From Ustulina deusta (Eukaryota; Ascomycota; Sordariomycetes; Xylariales; Xylariaceae): 64,000 bases of DNA. The translations under genes were made by a program, and so were the position numbers. Of this stretch, positions 47,462 through 59,319 are shown in pieces (positions within the stretch are counted from its first letter, which is position 1; the number at the start of each line of letters is the position of its first letter). Location of the stretch: the NCBI GenBank assembly GCA_023159155.1, contig JAJNNX010000006.1:1364001-1428000 (forward strand). The letters run 5' to 3'. A model generated the notes under the pieces. That model saw only the letters and a list, made by a program, of their open reading frames with translations, searched no databases and was not told the origin of the DNA.

Positions 47462-48855
47462 GTGAGAAGAAGAGAGAAAAAAAAGAGGGCCCTGATTAGT
47501 TTTCTGATAATACAGCCTCGGGACTGAGCCTCTGGAATGAGATGGAGAGAGAGAGAGAGCTATTTGCGTGATTCCCAGCTTCTTCTTCTGACGGGCGATA
47601 CATGTATTATAAATTGGGTAGATGCGGCGGTAAGATAATAGATGAATGGTTAGGTCCACATGCGGAGGTGCCTGTTTTGTTTTGGGTCCATCGTATAGCG
47701 AGCGAGCGTTAAGCATATGCCAGTGAGATCCGGCGATGACTCACTGTACACCCTCCATGCCGCCCCATACCATGCGTTTCTGGTCGATACTCCTCGACTA
47801 GAGAGATGTTCTTACCTGCGTAAAACATGCAAAGACTATACGAGGTCCCGCATCTTCCGAGAAGACCTGGTGTGTATGGGTGATTCTAGCGCCGAGTTAT
47901 CATCATCTGGGTCATCTGCTGGCTTCAAAGCCCTCACGCGAGCTCGTCTCTATCTATTCCATCATGCGGCCGAACGCCTCGTCGTGCCGAATTTTTTCGT
48001 ATTGGTTTTGCGGCAGTGTACTGTGTTTAAGGACTCCACAGGCTTCAGCCTTACACGTCCCTGACCATTAAGATTTTACCATGATGTAGTAGCGAGGAAC
48101 AGTCTCGATTATGGCCTGGGGACATTGGGAGATCGCTAGACACATTGTTTAGACTAGATGAGCTGCGGATTTATTTATTACTGAGAACTATATAAAGCCA
48201 CGGAAGGCCTATACATTGAGCTATCTTCAGTGTGTTGTGCGTCTCTCCTTGGCCAGCTATCCGTGTTCAAAATGGCGGCTCACAGGACGCGTGGGGTAGA
48301 GGCGTGTGTATGCATCAACGTGGTCCCGATGAAGAAAGCACACATAGAGGGTTGGATAACACTACCCTCTAATTGAATGATCGAAGTATTTATGAATGAC
48401 ACCAAAGTTTACATGTGCCATATTGGGTACTAGGCTAGTTAGTTGTGCCTCGCAAATAGATGGTCTATTGCAGGGCGTTCTGTATGAAGAGTCACTAGAA
48501 CCTCCACGGTCTTTCTCTATGCCGGATTCTATCTAAATACATGTTGAAAGTTCGCACAGCCGGATGATAACGCCCTTGATCATTTCTTTTTTCTTTTTAG
48601 GAAAGTAGCCAATTTTCTTCGCTCAGTTAAGGGAGCCGAAGCCACGTAGTTGAATCCCGCAGGAAAAACTACATGTCATGTTGAACAAATACTCCACCCA
48701 ATGAATAAGAGTTTTGGGGAACTCCATGCCGGCGCACATCCAGAACGCCGTTCTTCCATGATGTTGAACCTTGGATATGATTTGAAGTGTACAGTCGTAG
48801 CGTATCCGAAACGATAAACACGCCGAGGCAAAACTCAGCCAGCTTATTAGTTAAC
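47462..48855. other. Intergenic, no supported gene
   Basis: Upstream flank of the acetyltransferase and 3' flank of glycine dehydrogenase, both on the minus strand. A 115-codon plus frame (47717-48064) has no motif and starts beside simple repeats; I did not accept it. Confidence 0.5.
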
Positions 48856-51800
48856 TCAATGGTCTCCAGTTGTATCTTCGACTGGAGGGCATGTGCAGAA
48901 CAAGTTGAGATCGCCGTACGCTAAAGGGGTTAGTTCATTGAATTACACATAAAGTATATTGGATTGGAAAACTCACTATCGTCAATTCGAGCAACACTCG
49001 GCCAGAATTTCTTTTCCTTCAGCCAAGGAAGCGGGTATGCTGCCTTCTCTCTCGAGTAGCTCCGCTCCCATTTGCCGTCTCCATCACCCTCGATCAAGTC
49101 CTGCATGGGGTGGGGTGAATTCTTGAGTACGTTCCCCTCTCGAGGCATTTTGCCCTCCTCAATCTCGCGAATCTCCTCCCGGATACTTATAAGAGCATCA
49201 GTGAATCGGTCAAGCTCCTCTTTGCTCTCGCTCTCAGTTGGCTCAATCATCAACGTGTTTGAAACCGGCCAGCTCATGGTGGGTGCGTGAAATCCATAAT
49301 CCTGCAGGCGCTTGGCGATATCAATGGCCTCAACGCCAGCGGATTTGCTGAACGGCCGAGTATCAAGAATGAATTCGTGGGCGCATCTGCCATTCTCGTT
49401 GAGGTAAAGTATGGGATAGTGAGGCTTCAGACGGGAAAGAATGTAGTTGGCGTTAAGCAGTGTGATCTTGGTGGCGTGTGTGAGTCCATCGGGACCTAGT
49501 GTAAAGTTAATGAGTGTTTTCATAATAGATAGGGAATCCAAACAGCAGCAATAAAATAAACTCACCCATCAGAGTGTTGTAAGCCCAGCTGATGAGATTG
49601 ATACTTGCGCTGCCAAATCGGGCGCTGCTCACGGCTGTTGTATCCAGTGTATCCAGGGTACTGTCAACGGCGCTTGTGAGGCCTGGCCTTCCTGGTAGGA
49701 AAGGTACGAGATGACTCTTGACACAGATCGGCCCTACACCTGGCCCGCCTCCGCCATGAGGGATACAGAAGGTTTTGTGCAGATTAAGGTGACATACGTC
49801 GGCACCAATCTCTCCTGGGGAACATAAGCCGATTTGAGCGTTCATGTTGGCACCATCCATATAGACCTGTCCCCCATGGTCATGTACAATTTTGCACACC
49901 TTCTTTACCTCAGGTTCGAAAACACCAAAGGTGCTAGGATAGGTAATCATGATAGCTCCAAGCTGATCTTGATATTCCTTGCATTTTGCTTCGAGATCTG
50001 CTAAGTCGAGGTTACCAGTTTCAGAATTGCATTTGATTGGGACTACGCGCATACCTGCCATGGCAGCCGATGCGGGGTTTGTGCCATGGGCAGACACTGG
50101 AATAAGGCAGATATCACGGTCTCTTCCGCCAGGCTTATTTGCCTTGTGGAATTCTCTAATTGCACGTAATCCGGCAAACTCTCCTTGGGCTCCAGAATTC
50201 GGTTGCAGAGATGCATCATCCATCCCCGTAATTTGTGCTAGTTGGTTTGAGAATCTCTTTAAAACACGTTCATAGCCAGCGACGGTAACTTTTGGGGCAT
50301 ATGGGTGTATTCTGGCGAACTTGGTTTGTGAGATGAGAGTCATCTCGGTCGTCCCGTTGAGTTTCATAGTGCATGACCCAAGAGGGATCATAGAGTGAAC
50401 TAAAGATAGGTCTTTCGACTGAAGATGGTGGATATACCGTAGCATTTTCGTTTCTGAATGATGTGTATTGAAAACAGGATGGGTCATGAAGGCGGATGTT
50501 CGGCGGAGAACGTTAGGGATGTCTAAGTCTGTCTCTTTGGACAGGAGCTGAATCGTTAATTGCCTGTCGTCCAAGGAGACTTGGAGTGCCCTGTTTTTTT
50601 CGCGGAGGGCACGAAACGCCGCAATAATGGAGTACATGTGACCCATGTTAGTCGTTTCGTCAACAGAGATTCCAACTTTTTCTTTGCCAATCATCCGAAC
50701 AAGAATGTTTGCGGATCTAAGCAACCCGGCGAAGTATTGTTGGTTACCTTTTCCCTCGATATCGACGATCACCGTGTCGAACAATACGCGACCATCCTCA
50801 TCCCATTTGCTCTTTTCAACTTTGAACCCGTGCGCTTTGGCTCCGGCCTGAATAGCTCGAGCTGCGCGAATGGTCCTCTTCGCAATGGCCTTTAAGCCTT
50901 CGGGGCCATGGTATATAGCGTAGAGAGCACTCATGTTGGCCAACAATGCCTGCGAGGTGCAAACGTTACTAGTTGCTTTTTCTCGGCGAATATGCTGTTC
51001 CCGGGTTTGCAACGCCAATCTGTATGCGTTTCGGCCCATGCGGTCCTTAGACAGGCCAACCAATCTGCCAGGGATCTTCCGCTTATGCTTCTCTGTTACG
51101 GAAAAAAACGCGGCATGAGGCCCACCAAAGCCGAGGGGGACACCGAACCGCTGAGCGCTGCCAAAAGCAATATCTGCGCCCCACTCTCCCGGTGGCTTCA
51201 ACACGGTCAGGGCTAACAAATCGGTTGCGACGCTGAGGAGAGCGCCTTGCTTGTGCACAACGTCGGCTAGTGCCCTGTGGTCATCCACACCGCCATAGGT
51301 GTCGGGATACTGGACCATGACGCCGACAAGGTCGTCACCTAGAGCCTGAATCTGAGCGTGGGTTTCCTCTTCCGAGAAATTTAGCGGAAGAATCGTGATG
51401 CCAAATCCCTCGGCGCGTCCGTGCATGACCGAAATAGTCTGGGGATGTATGGCGTCAGAGACCACATACGTTTTACCTGGCCTCTTGGCCCTTGAACCCG
51501 GCAGAGCATTCATCGAAAGCGTCATTGCTTCGGCCGCAGCGGTTCCTTCATCAAGCAAACTAGCGTTAGCAATGGGAAGCGCGGTGAGATCCGAGACCAT
51601 GGTTTGGAAGTTAACCAGGGATTCCAGGCGCCCTTGACTAATCTCGGGCTGGTAGGGGGTATAGCTTGTGTACCAGGCCGGATTTTCTAGTATGTTTCGC
51701 TGGATAACAGTAGGGGTATAGGACTCATAGTAACCCTGACCGATCAGATTCTTTTTCACATGGATCCCCTTTAGGTCATGGGTGAGATATTTAATGATCT

Positions 51801-52218
51801 CAGACTCGGAGCAACCGACTTGTGAATCTAGTTCCAACGGTATCTGAACTCTGATATCTGGGGGCACAACTTGGGAGACAAAATCGTCTAGGTCTTGAAC
51901 AGGAGGTGACAGGGCCTTGAGCATCTCGGCCGTGTCGACACCATCCGGTCCAATATGGCGACGGGGAAAGGTATCCAACGGCGCGAAGTTGGCCGCTTGC
52001 GCGGTGACGTAGGATTTGACATCTTCCTTGCCAATCGGGTCAAAATAGGGGGCGTCAGAATAAGCCCTACGCCCTGTGGTCGTGTTGGCGATCTTATGAG
52101 CGCATCCACAGCGTGCCCAGGCATTTGCAGGGCCGAGGCGACGGTAAAGAGCGGAGACTCGCGATTGGGCAGAGAGCTGGCCGAGGCGGCGTGGGACAAC
52201 ACGCGCCAGGGATGCCAT
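48856..52218 (-). CDS. GCV2: Glycine dehydrogenase (decarboxylating), P protein of the glycine cleavage system, mitochondrial
   Basis: Decarboxylates glycine with PLP and passes the aminomethyl group to the lipoyl arm of H protein in the mitochondrial matrix. Three exons: 52218-49566, 49495-48977 and 48920-48856; both introns open with GTGAG. The product is 1078 residues, the usual eukaryotic length. ATG at 52218 ([13 protein letters not shown]) starts an Arg-rich, Ser-rich mitochondrial presequence. Domain order: [10 protein letters not shown] at the mature N-terminus; the first half with [29 protein letters not shown]; and the PLP site [19 protein letters not shown] with Lys815. The tail reads [13 protein letters not shown], then EDTTGDH and stop, recovered only by splicing the short last exon. 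The upstream 1.3 kb is shared with divergent TOM5. Confidence 0.97.
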
Positions 52219-53509
52219 TTTCAAAGGGGATCTCTTTGCAAGCTGACCTGGGTCGAGTGATGAAGGAATTGACCAAGGGAATGGCCGGTGCTGTCGCTAA
52301 GTCGTTGGCAGCGGACAATTCAGGAGGACAGGGCACAATTGGCGGTCCCAAGTAGTATTGAAGTGGAAGCAGAACAGAGACAGGTATCATGCAGTCATGC
52401 TGAGGGACTCGCACGTGCGATCACCAGCACCACGTTGATGCCGAGAGGGATGGAGGAGACAAGGTCCTATAGCTATCCAACACGCTGCGCTCGTGGTGTT
52501 TCGGTCTGAATCCCTCGGTTCCTCAATTCCTCAATTCCTCAATGCAATCAATGTAGGACCCACACTCGATGCTCGATACGCTGCATTCATGATACCTCTA
52601 GGGATTGATTGTATCGAGAGAAAAAGATACGGGGAGCGAGGATTGCTGGCTGGGACGAAAAGCCGTCGTCGGCTCGACTGGTCTGTGTACGGGAGCAGAG
52701 ATAAGCGCGCTAGATAAGCCAGAAAGCGCGGCGGGTGGATTCGGATCACTTGTGGCCTGTTTTTTAGTTGAACCTACACTACCGGTAGGTTACTGACGCT
52801 AGGTATTGTCCAGGACCCAATCAACTTGTAATGTCCTACTTACTTACATAAGGTAGTGCCGTGACGATAGGTACAGGCTAAGATAAGCCGCCTCTTGGTA
52901 CCTACATAGTAGTAAGCTTCCAGTGTGCACGAAAGTACCCTCCGATTCAATATAAACAGGAAGCTAGACCTACTACGCTGGCCGGAGACCGGACGGGAGG
53001 CACATAGGTGTACTGCAAAACCTAATTACCTACAGTGTGTACACGTGTACGTACTCCTCAGGTAAGTCATCAAGGTGCTGTAGCAGTGCTGTAGTATAAC
53101 GTTGCTTCCCTTCTACCGAAACCTGCCAGCAGCGATGTTGACTAGAGGCTGAAGATGTAAGTATGTAGGTACCGTAGTGTATAGTTGCACAATCTGGGCC
53201 ATGCGAGACGCCACATTACTATGTACCTACCTACCGCCACATTGGGAGGGGGAGGCACTCCCGCCTGCAGAAACCTTAGGTAGGTACCCAGTCACCAATC
53301 AGACGACGTCTCTCGCGCCCGTCAATTGCAGCTCGAAAAATTCTAGATGACATCGTTAGCGCTGTTATACATGACGAATTCTAATTCTTTATTGACCTTC
53401 CTGTTGATATTTCTGACGCCCCGACGCACAACCACGACGATATCTGCGCCCGCAAATCAGGCAAGACGCCAATCAACATCCCCTCTAACTACCTACTTGG
53501 TTTCTCAAT
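52219..53509. promoter_or_regulatory. Shared divergent promoter region of GCV2 and TOM5
   Basis: 1.29 kb between two divergent start codons. It contains a triplicated CTCAATTC block (about 52520-52545) and numerous TAGGTA/TACCTA motifs (52785-52800, 52845, 52900, 53165-53175, 53222-53236, 53278-53290). No protein-coding gene seen. Individual factor sites could not be assigned. Confidence 0.5.
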
Positions 53510-53869
53510 ATGTTCGGCGGATGTGAGTCTTGCTACCTTGTTTGCCCTCGTTGCATCGGCGCATCGCTGCACCCCTTCACACCGGCATCACAGCACACAC
53601 TAATTGTAGCATCCAACCACTAGTTGCACCCCCACAACTCTCTGCGGAGGAGACCCGACAGCTCGAAAACGAGGCGAACTGGACCGTGAAGCAGTTTCTC
53701 GCGACCGCTCTCGTCCTGTATATCTGTATGTCGCCTCTCCCCCGTGCCACGCCGTCTCGTCTATTACGAAGCCAATCTTTTTCTTTTCTTTTCTATTATT
53801 TGGCTGTCCACTAACAGACAATTCCTCCCAGCTCCCTTCGTTGTCGAGGCTGTCTCCGGCTCTTTCTAG
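53510..53869 (+). CDS. TOM5: Tom5, small subunit of the mitochondrial outer-membrane translocase
   Basis: Tom5 is a tail-anchored subunit of the TOM complex that helps pass precursors to the Tom40 channel. Three exons: 53510-53522, 53624-53725 and 53832-53869, giving 50 residues. Exon 1 is only 13 nt (MFGG plus one base), so the gene is easy to miss. The donors are GTGAGT and GTATGT; the acceptor before exon 2 is CACTAG. An alternative acceptor at 53609 would give a stop after three codons. The product begins MFGGFAPPQLSAEE, has an acidic stretch, then a single transmembrane segment VKQFLATALVLYISPFVVEA near the C-terminus, matching fungal Tom5. Divergent from GCV2 and convergent with NUP57. 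Confidence 0.9.
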
Positions 53870-54388
53870 GCGAAACCGTAACCTCGGACACCCTATACAA
53901 GGAATAACCTGCCCAAGGTTGGTTGGGGAGCACCCCATCAGAAACGAGGGCACACTTGAAAGTGCAATGATACGCATACACGAGGCCGTTTCGGATTGTA
54001 ACAACACTGAACTGTACACTATACATGAGCAATGCTGTAGCAATATTGCACCGGAACGCACCATGGGCATGGACGACTAGGAAGCGTCTCTGCACCGCTA
54101 GTAATCAAGATATTTGCTACCATTCAGCCTCTATGTTGGATACAAGAGTATGCCATGTGGAACTATATTGTCAAACGCTTACATCAGGATAAACGAGTAT
54201 CTCCACACAACTAGTACAAAGATCAAAGCATGTTGCTTGCGAGCGCCTCAAACGCCATGGCTTATGCAATTTCCTACGGCCAGCTCTGCGTAGTAGTACA
54301 AGCACAATTGTCTCCAGAAACCGGCATTCCTTTCCATGACCTGATACCGTGTGCGCAATGAGGATAGGGGGTAGCTTCGTCCCACGAG
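53870..54388. other. Short intergenic between convergent genes
   Basis: 3' flanks of TOM5 (plus) and NUP57 (minus). About 520 nt with no gene. Confidence 0.7.
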
Positions 54389-55544
54389 TTATGGCTTCGA
54401 GGGCGATTTCGTCTCAGCTTGCCACTCATCAAAGTCTTTCTTAATAGATTCAACCTGAGCCTTCAAAGTCTGAAGCTGTTTGTCGTAATCCTCCAGAATC
54501 TAAAGGTAGATGGTCAGTACACCGTGCGCTTGTCGCGTAGAATTGAGGGTTTCTCGAATCACCGTACCTTCTTCGCTTTTGCTTCAGCTTCTTCCCCCAG
54601 CCCTTCTTGGGCTTCCGTGCCCCGCCGCTCAATCTCGTTCCGTAGAGTGTCGGCGTAACCTCTGAGAAGCAACAGCCGACTCCATAGTTCCTCAGTCCGT
54701 GCACTTAGAGCAGGATCCGTCAAGCTTTGGTCCAGTGACTCTAACTTCATCTTCAGCTCATCTTCATCCTTATCTAAGGAATATCCCCTGTTCCTCAAGA
54801 CTTGGACTTTGGTCGCTAACGCAAGGCATCGCTGCCTTAGTATTGCATGTTTCCTGCGCGCATTTAAAGCTCGCACGCTCGTCTGCAAGTCTTGTTGGGA
54901 TAAGATCGCATCTAGGCAGGCATTGATAGAATGTAAGGTTTGTCGGTACTTAGTCAGTGCTTTCTCCTGCATCTTCAACCTCTCGCCCACTGCCGCAAAC
55001 CCACAGGCCAGCACAGGCACGTAGCCGGGATCAGGCTTGTCGTGTACAGCCTGTTCCCATTCCCGAGGGTCCTCGCCCGGGCCGGGTTGAAAGAAGGGAA
55101 CACGTGCCTGACCAACATTGTTGTAGAAGTAGTATTTGAAAACGGTGTTGGGATTGTCGGGGGCCCATTTTCCTATAATGGTCTCCATCTGTTCCGTGAC
55201 TGGCTTGTGGTCTGCACCGAGGAAGCGATTAGCAAGCAGCGAATAAGGACACAGTAAGAATAGCACGCACTCAATGATTCGCGACCTGGTTCCCATATTG
55301 AACTCTTGTTCTGGAGCGTGGCCTGGCTCGCCCCGAGGAAAGATGAGGCAGCAGGTTGTTGCGGCTGTTGAGACTGTTGCTGGGGCGCAGACTGCCCAAA
55401 CAAACTTGATCCGAACGGGCCCGTCTGCGGTTGTGTCTGAGCCTGGGATTGGTTCATAGTCTGGCCAAAGAGGCTGTTGGTAGGAGCAGGTTGCCCGGCG
55501 CTCGTCCCGAAGGCTGGCGCAGCGGGCCGGCCGAACAGAGACAT
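54389..55544 (-). CDS. NUP57: Nucleoporin Nup57 (Nup54 homologue)
   Basis: A channel nucleoporin of the Nup62-Nup58-Nup54 complex. Three exons: 55544-55271, 55211-54568 and 54499-54389, giving 342 residues. The first donor is taken as GTGCGT, giving a 59-nt intron; a GTCGCG donor 14 nt earlier also keeps the frame, so a few residues there are uncertain. Residues 1 to about 85 are a short FG region (SLFGRPAAPAFG, SLFGQ, GPFGSSLFGQ) rich in Gln and Pro. From about 92, the Nup54 helical domain starts with VTEQMETIIGKW, then FKYYFYNNVG. Long amphipathic coiled-coil helices follow to the C-terminus (ILEDYDKQLQTLKAQVES in the last exon). The FG region is short for the family. Confidence 0.93.
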
Positions 55545-58454
55545 CGCGCGAAAGTGTTTAGGTGTATCGAAGGAGCGGTATTAATGATAGCCACGGCGGG
55601 AAGCAGAGTCGGTCGCGCCTCGCGTTCAGAACGGTCGTCGAAGTGGTATGAAGAAAGGCGGAAGTCGTCTCGATTCAAAAGAAAGAAGAAAAAAGATATC
55701 GTTAAGCGCTCCTACAGTTGAAGCGACGAGGTAGGTGGTTGTGTAAGGTTCGGTCCTGAGGACCGTTGTGGGCACTTTGAGAATTAATCACACAGTCCGC
55801 AGGAATTGGGTATGATGGTCCTTTGTGCTTTGTCCTGGCACAATGGTCGGGGTCTGTGTTACTGTTGATGTCTATCGTGTAGAGCGAGTGGGTTGGCTGC
55901 ATGCACATCGCGAAAACAACAAGACCCGCCAAGCTTCGCGGCCAGCTTCGCCAGCTGTAGGGGTCCCTACCTACATACTACCTAGTACCTAGGTAGGTAT
56001 ATGTACCAATTTTATGGGTATATAACTAATTACATAATTAGGCTTAGCGCGCGTGGCGCTTTTACTCAGCGAGTCGTCAGTCAGGTGACTTGACGAACTC
56101 ATTTCTATATAAGTTATGCGAAAGGAAACGGGTCTATTTACTATTTAAATAGCAATCCAAACATTATCGCTCGCTTCTCTCTATTAGGTTCAAAACACCG
56201 ACAGCGATGGTTTGTAGATTGCCTCTACCTGCTACGAAGCTCGCAAGAGACTCTACTGGGCTTAGCTACATTATTTATTAAGAGGGACCGATAGCCATGG
56301 ACTATTGCACTTGGGCCTTTGGCCGCGCAGCCCTTTGGAGCAAAGGGAGCAATCTATATGACTGGTGTAGAGGGAAAGGTGAGGAGTAGAGTGTGTGATC
56401 TCAGTCCGAAGCTACTTGTGTATCCGTTCTTTCCCACCCGCTGCGTATGCCTATCATGATTCAACATTCTATTCTATTCGCAGTTTCCACGCTAGCTGTC
56501 GTTTTCAGCCCATACAGACGCGCGATGAGCGTTTAATATGCCTCCTTGGATGTATGACACATCGACTTTGCATTGACGTCTACCACATGACTCTTGTTAT
56601 GACCATCTACTAATACCGGCATAACTGTCAGAGATTAGCGACACTCGATATGCCGCACGATATTTTGCAGAATGCTTCAAGCACACCTTATTCCGATGCG
56701 GCCTCGTGAGGAGGATTCCTATTTGCTCCAAGATTATGGTGGCAGTCGAGTTCGACTTTATCCTACGCCCCTCCCTTGGATGTATGCCCGCTATCCTTTT
56801 TAGTGATTATTTTGACAGTGATACATAGTAAGCCAAGCAGAACATCGGAACATATTACAATTCAGGGTTAGGTAATCGCAATGCCCAACTCTAGTTAATG
56901 AGATGAGAGATAGGCCACTTGAATTCACCTTCTGAAAGATGCCTGGTCAGCCTTCAAATTACCGCATTTGGAAGCCATTTAAAATTATCGATTTCCTCGA
57001 TCGAGAACTCGACGAGAGGCTTCTGACAGCATTAATACTGCTATCTCGCTCGATTGCCCACTTGGCAAATACCCGGTACAATGCTACCAAGAACACTCAA
57101 ACCTTGTGTATTTATCCGAGAACAATGCAAAGAGCTCTGCCTTAAGAAGTCGTATATTGATGATTCGACGGAGCTGTGAGCTAATTGCATGCCTTAGGGA
57201 TTCTCCTTCACGCCACAGGTCCCATGCCTCTAGTAGAAACTGCCTTCAGATGTTAGTCCGCAGAGAATTCCAAGATTTGCGAGTCCGACTCTGCTGTTCT
57301 AGAATGGCGCCAAACTCGGCGCAGTTATAATCGCCCGGAAGAATAGACGTAAATCTTACTACTATTCCGTAGAAGCCAACGATGTGTCCCGCCCCAGGTC
57401 AGAGACGTATAGATTCCAAGTCACTACGACGGATGCCCCTTGTATGACACGGGGGAAGTTGAGCAGCCCGGTTGAGACTGATATGGACCTTAATTGATCT
57501 AGGGTTAGTTTGCGTTACCAGGACCATCATAGGATTCATGACAAGGGCATACCTCGAAACCTAGAAATTCGCCATTTCAGAAGTAGTTCACATCGAAGCA
57601 ATAATTCTCTCGCCATCAGAGAGGTAATGGCAAAACTGTGTTCCTCTACGCATTGATCGTGTTGTAGTAGCTCAACTGCACTTTCTTTTGCCCCAAGGTA
57701 GACTTTGGTCTGTCCACGTAGAGGTTCATCGTGATCTACGTGCAGGGACAAAAGATCGTTGTGATCGTTGGTCCAGAGTTTGATGCTAATAAATCCATTC
57801 CGAAGCCGGGCCACTTTCGCTCAAGATCTCAATGTCGGATATATACGCGGATAAAACAAGCACTAATAATACGTAGCTACGGGCCAATCTTTTGGTCTTT
57901 TGGTGTAGTGGTAAATCTGACACTCAACCCCTAGGTCTGTCAAGGGCATAAACTGTTCCTAAGGTGTAAGAGACAGGTGTTCGACTGTTGTTTTTTAATA
58001 CTGACTCACCAGCACGCACCTAATTCACCCACAACGGCGGATTCTCTGCTTCGTTTATGCCACCTCCGCATGAAGCGCATGAAGTTCAGTCATGAGGTGA
58101 CCGTGCCTGCCCAAGGTAGTGAGTTGGCTGAAGTTAGCTGAATTGGAGATCTTCTTCAGCAGCGGGGATCCACAAAGCACGAGCGCTCGAAGTGGATCCG
58201 CTTTCCAGCTTGGCAAGTGCCTGGGTACACTCGACAAGCGCCGATACCCTGCACGCAATGGCCCACAGTGCCTACATAGGTACTTACTTATGTACTTACT
58301 GCCCCGCCAAAGCCAAGCTGTGGCTAGATTCAAGCCTCGTGTGGCTGGAGCCAATCAGCAGCTTCGATTTGCCAATCTCAAGTTGCCGAATGCTCCATTT
58401 CCGAGCTGCATCGTAGAACGACCTCACTCGGCACACCTCGACAACAACGCAAAC
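55545..58454. other. Intergenic region, no supported gene
   Basis: NUP57 leader and promoter at the left, complex I subunit promoter at the right. Contains a TAGGTA/TACCTA cluster at 55968-56003. Short open frames (for example 56939-57145) have no motif. A tRNA-Glu-like 5' half near 57890-57920 is discussed under rejected items. Confidence 0.6.
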
Positions 58455-59319
58455 ATGGCGTCCCGGAAGCCGGTGTAAGTCTTCTCCTGCCCTATGTGCC
58501 GCTTTGTTGCTCAATTGGCCTGGCCTTGGCCCATCATCTCGGGGCTGGCCCTCGTCTTTACTAGTCAATGCTGACGTTCTCGTAGCTTCAACCAGCAGGT
58601 GCTCTACGACACCACGCCTCTTCCGGACTCGATCCCCGCTGTCAAGGAGGTCGGCGCGACATCCGCCCCTCTCCTTTCCGCCTCGTTCTTCATCGGCGCT
58701 CGATGCCGTCCCTACAACGATGATTACATGCAATGCAAGACCGAGAACCCGGGCAAGGGAGAGTTCGAATGCTTGAAGGAGGGTCGCCGCGTCACGAGAT
58801 GCGCTGCCAGTGTGTACGTCAACGAGCCGATATCCCGAGATTTTGTTGCACTGCATGTCCCCGACGCATCTACGGAATGCCCCCCGTCCCTGCTTCCCAT
58901 TCCCACGGCGCTAAGGCAGCGGGTAGTGGTGCAGATGCTAACAGTGTGGGGGTGAATGCAGCATCGACGACATCAACAACCACTGTCTGGACGAGTTCCG
59001 CAAGCACTGGCAGTGCCTCGACAACAACAACCACCAGCTCTGGCAGTGCCGTAAGGTTGAGTGGAAGCTCAACCAATGCGTATTCGACAACCTGGTGCGC
59101 CTAAGATGATCTTTCTTCTTACCTTACGCATGCTAATCCTCGTCCCAGAAACTTGAAAAGACAATTCCTGACGCTCCCAAGGACCAGATCCCCGTCCATC
59201 TCCGAACGAAACAGATTTATGCCCACTATCCTATCTTGAGAGACCGTGGCCAACCACCCCTAGGAAAGTCTATCGATCCTCCTTCTGCTCGGGCACAGGC
59301 GCAGGCACCCACCTCATAA
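58455..59319 (+). CDS. nuo-20.8: NADH:ubiquinone oxidoreductase 20.8 kDa subunit (NDUFA8 homologue)
   Basis: An accessory complex I subunit of the intermembrane-space side, with twin CHCH domains. Four exons: 58455-58474, 58586-58813, 58962-59094 and 59149-59319, giving 183 residues, close to the family length. Donors GTAAGT, GTACGT and GTGCGC; branch points GCTAAC and GCTAAT are visible. Exon 1 holds only MASRKP and part of the next codon. After splicing there are two pairs of C-x9-C: CRPYNDDYMQC, CLKEGRRVTRC, CLDEFRKHWQC and CRKVEWKLNQC. These form the two disulphide hairpins recognised by Mia40 import. The conserved YAHYPILRDRG and a Pro/Ala tail end the protein. The second and third introns split the CHCH region, so no single open frame shows the whole protein. 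Confidence 0.95.

Noticed and set aside
46791..47527. Two long plus-strand frames opposite the acetyltransferase
   Set aside because: They are antisense shadows of a GC-rich gene; composition is Pro/Arg-rich with no motif.
47717..48064. 115-codon plus-strand open frame
   Set aside because: No ATG context, domain or homologous motif recognised. It lies in a promoter-like intergenic stretch.
57885..57935. tRNA-Glu-like 5' half (TTTGGTGTAGTGGTAAA)
   Set aside because: The D-arm box is good, but there is no matching B box (GGTTCGANNCC) or closing acceptor stem within 90 nt. At most a decayed copy.
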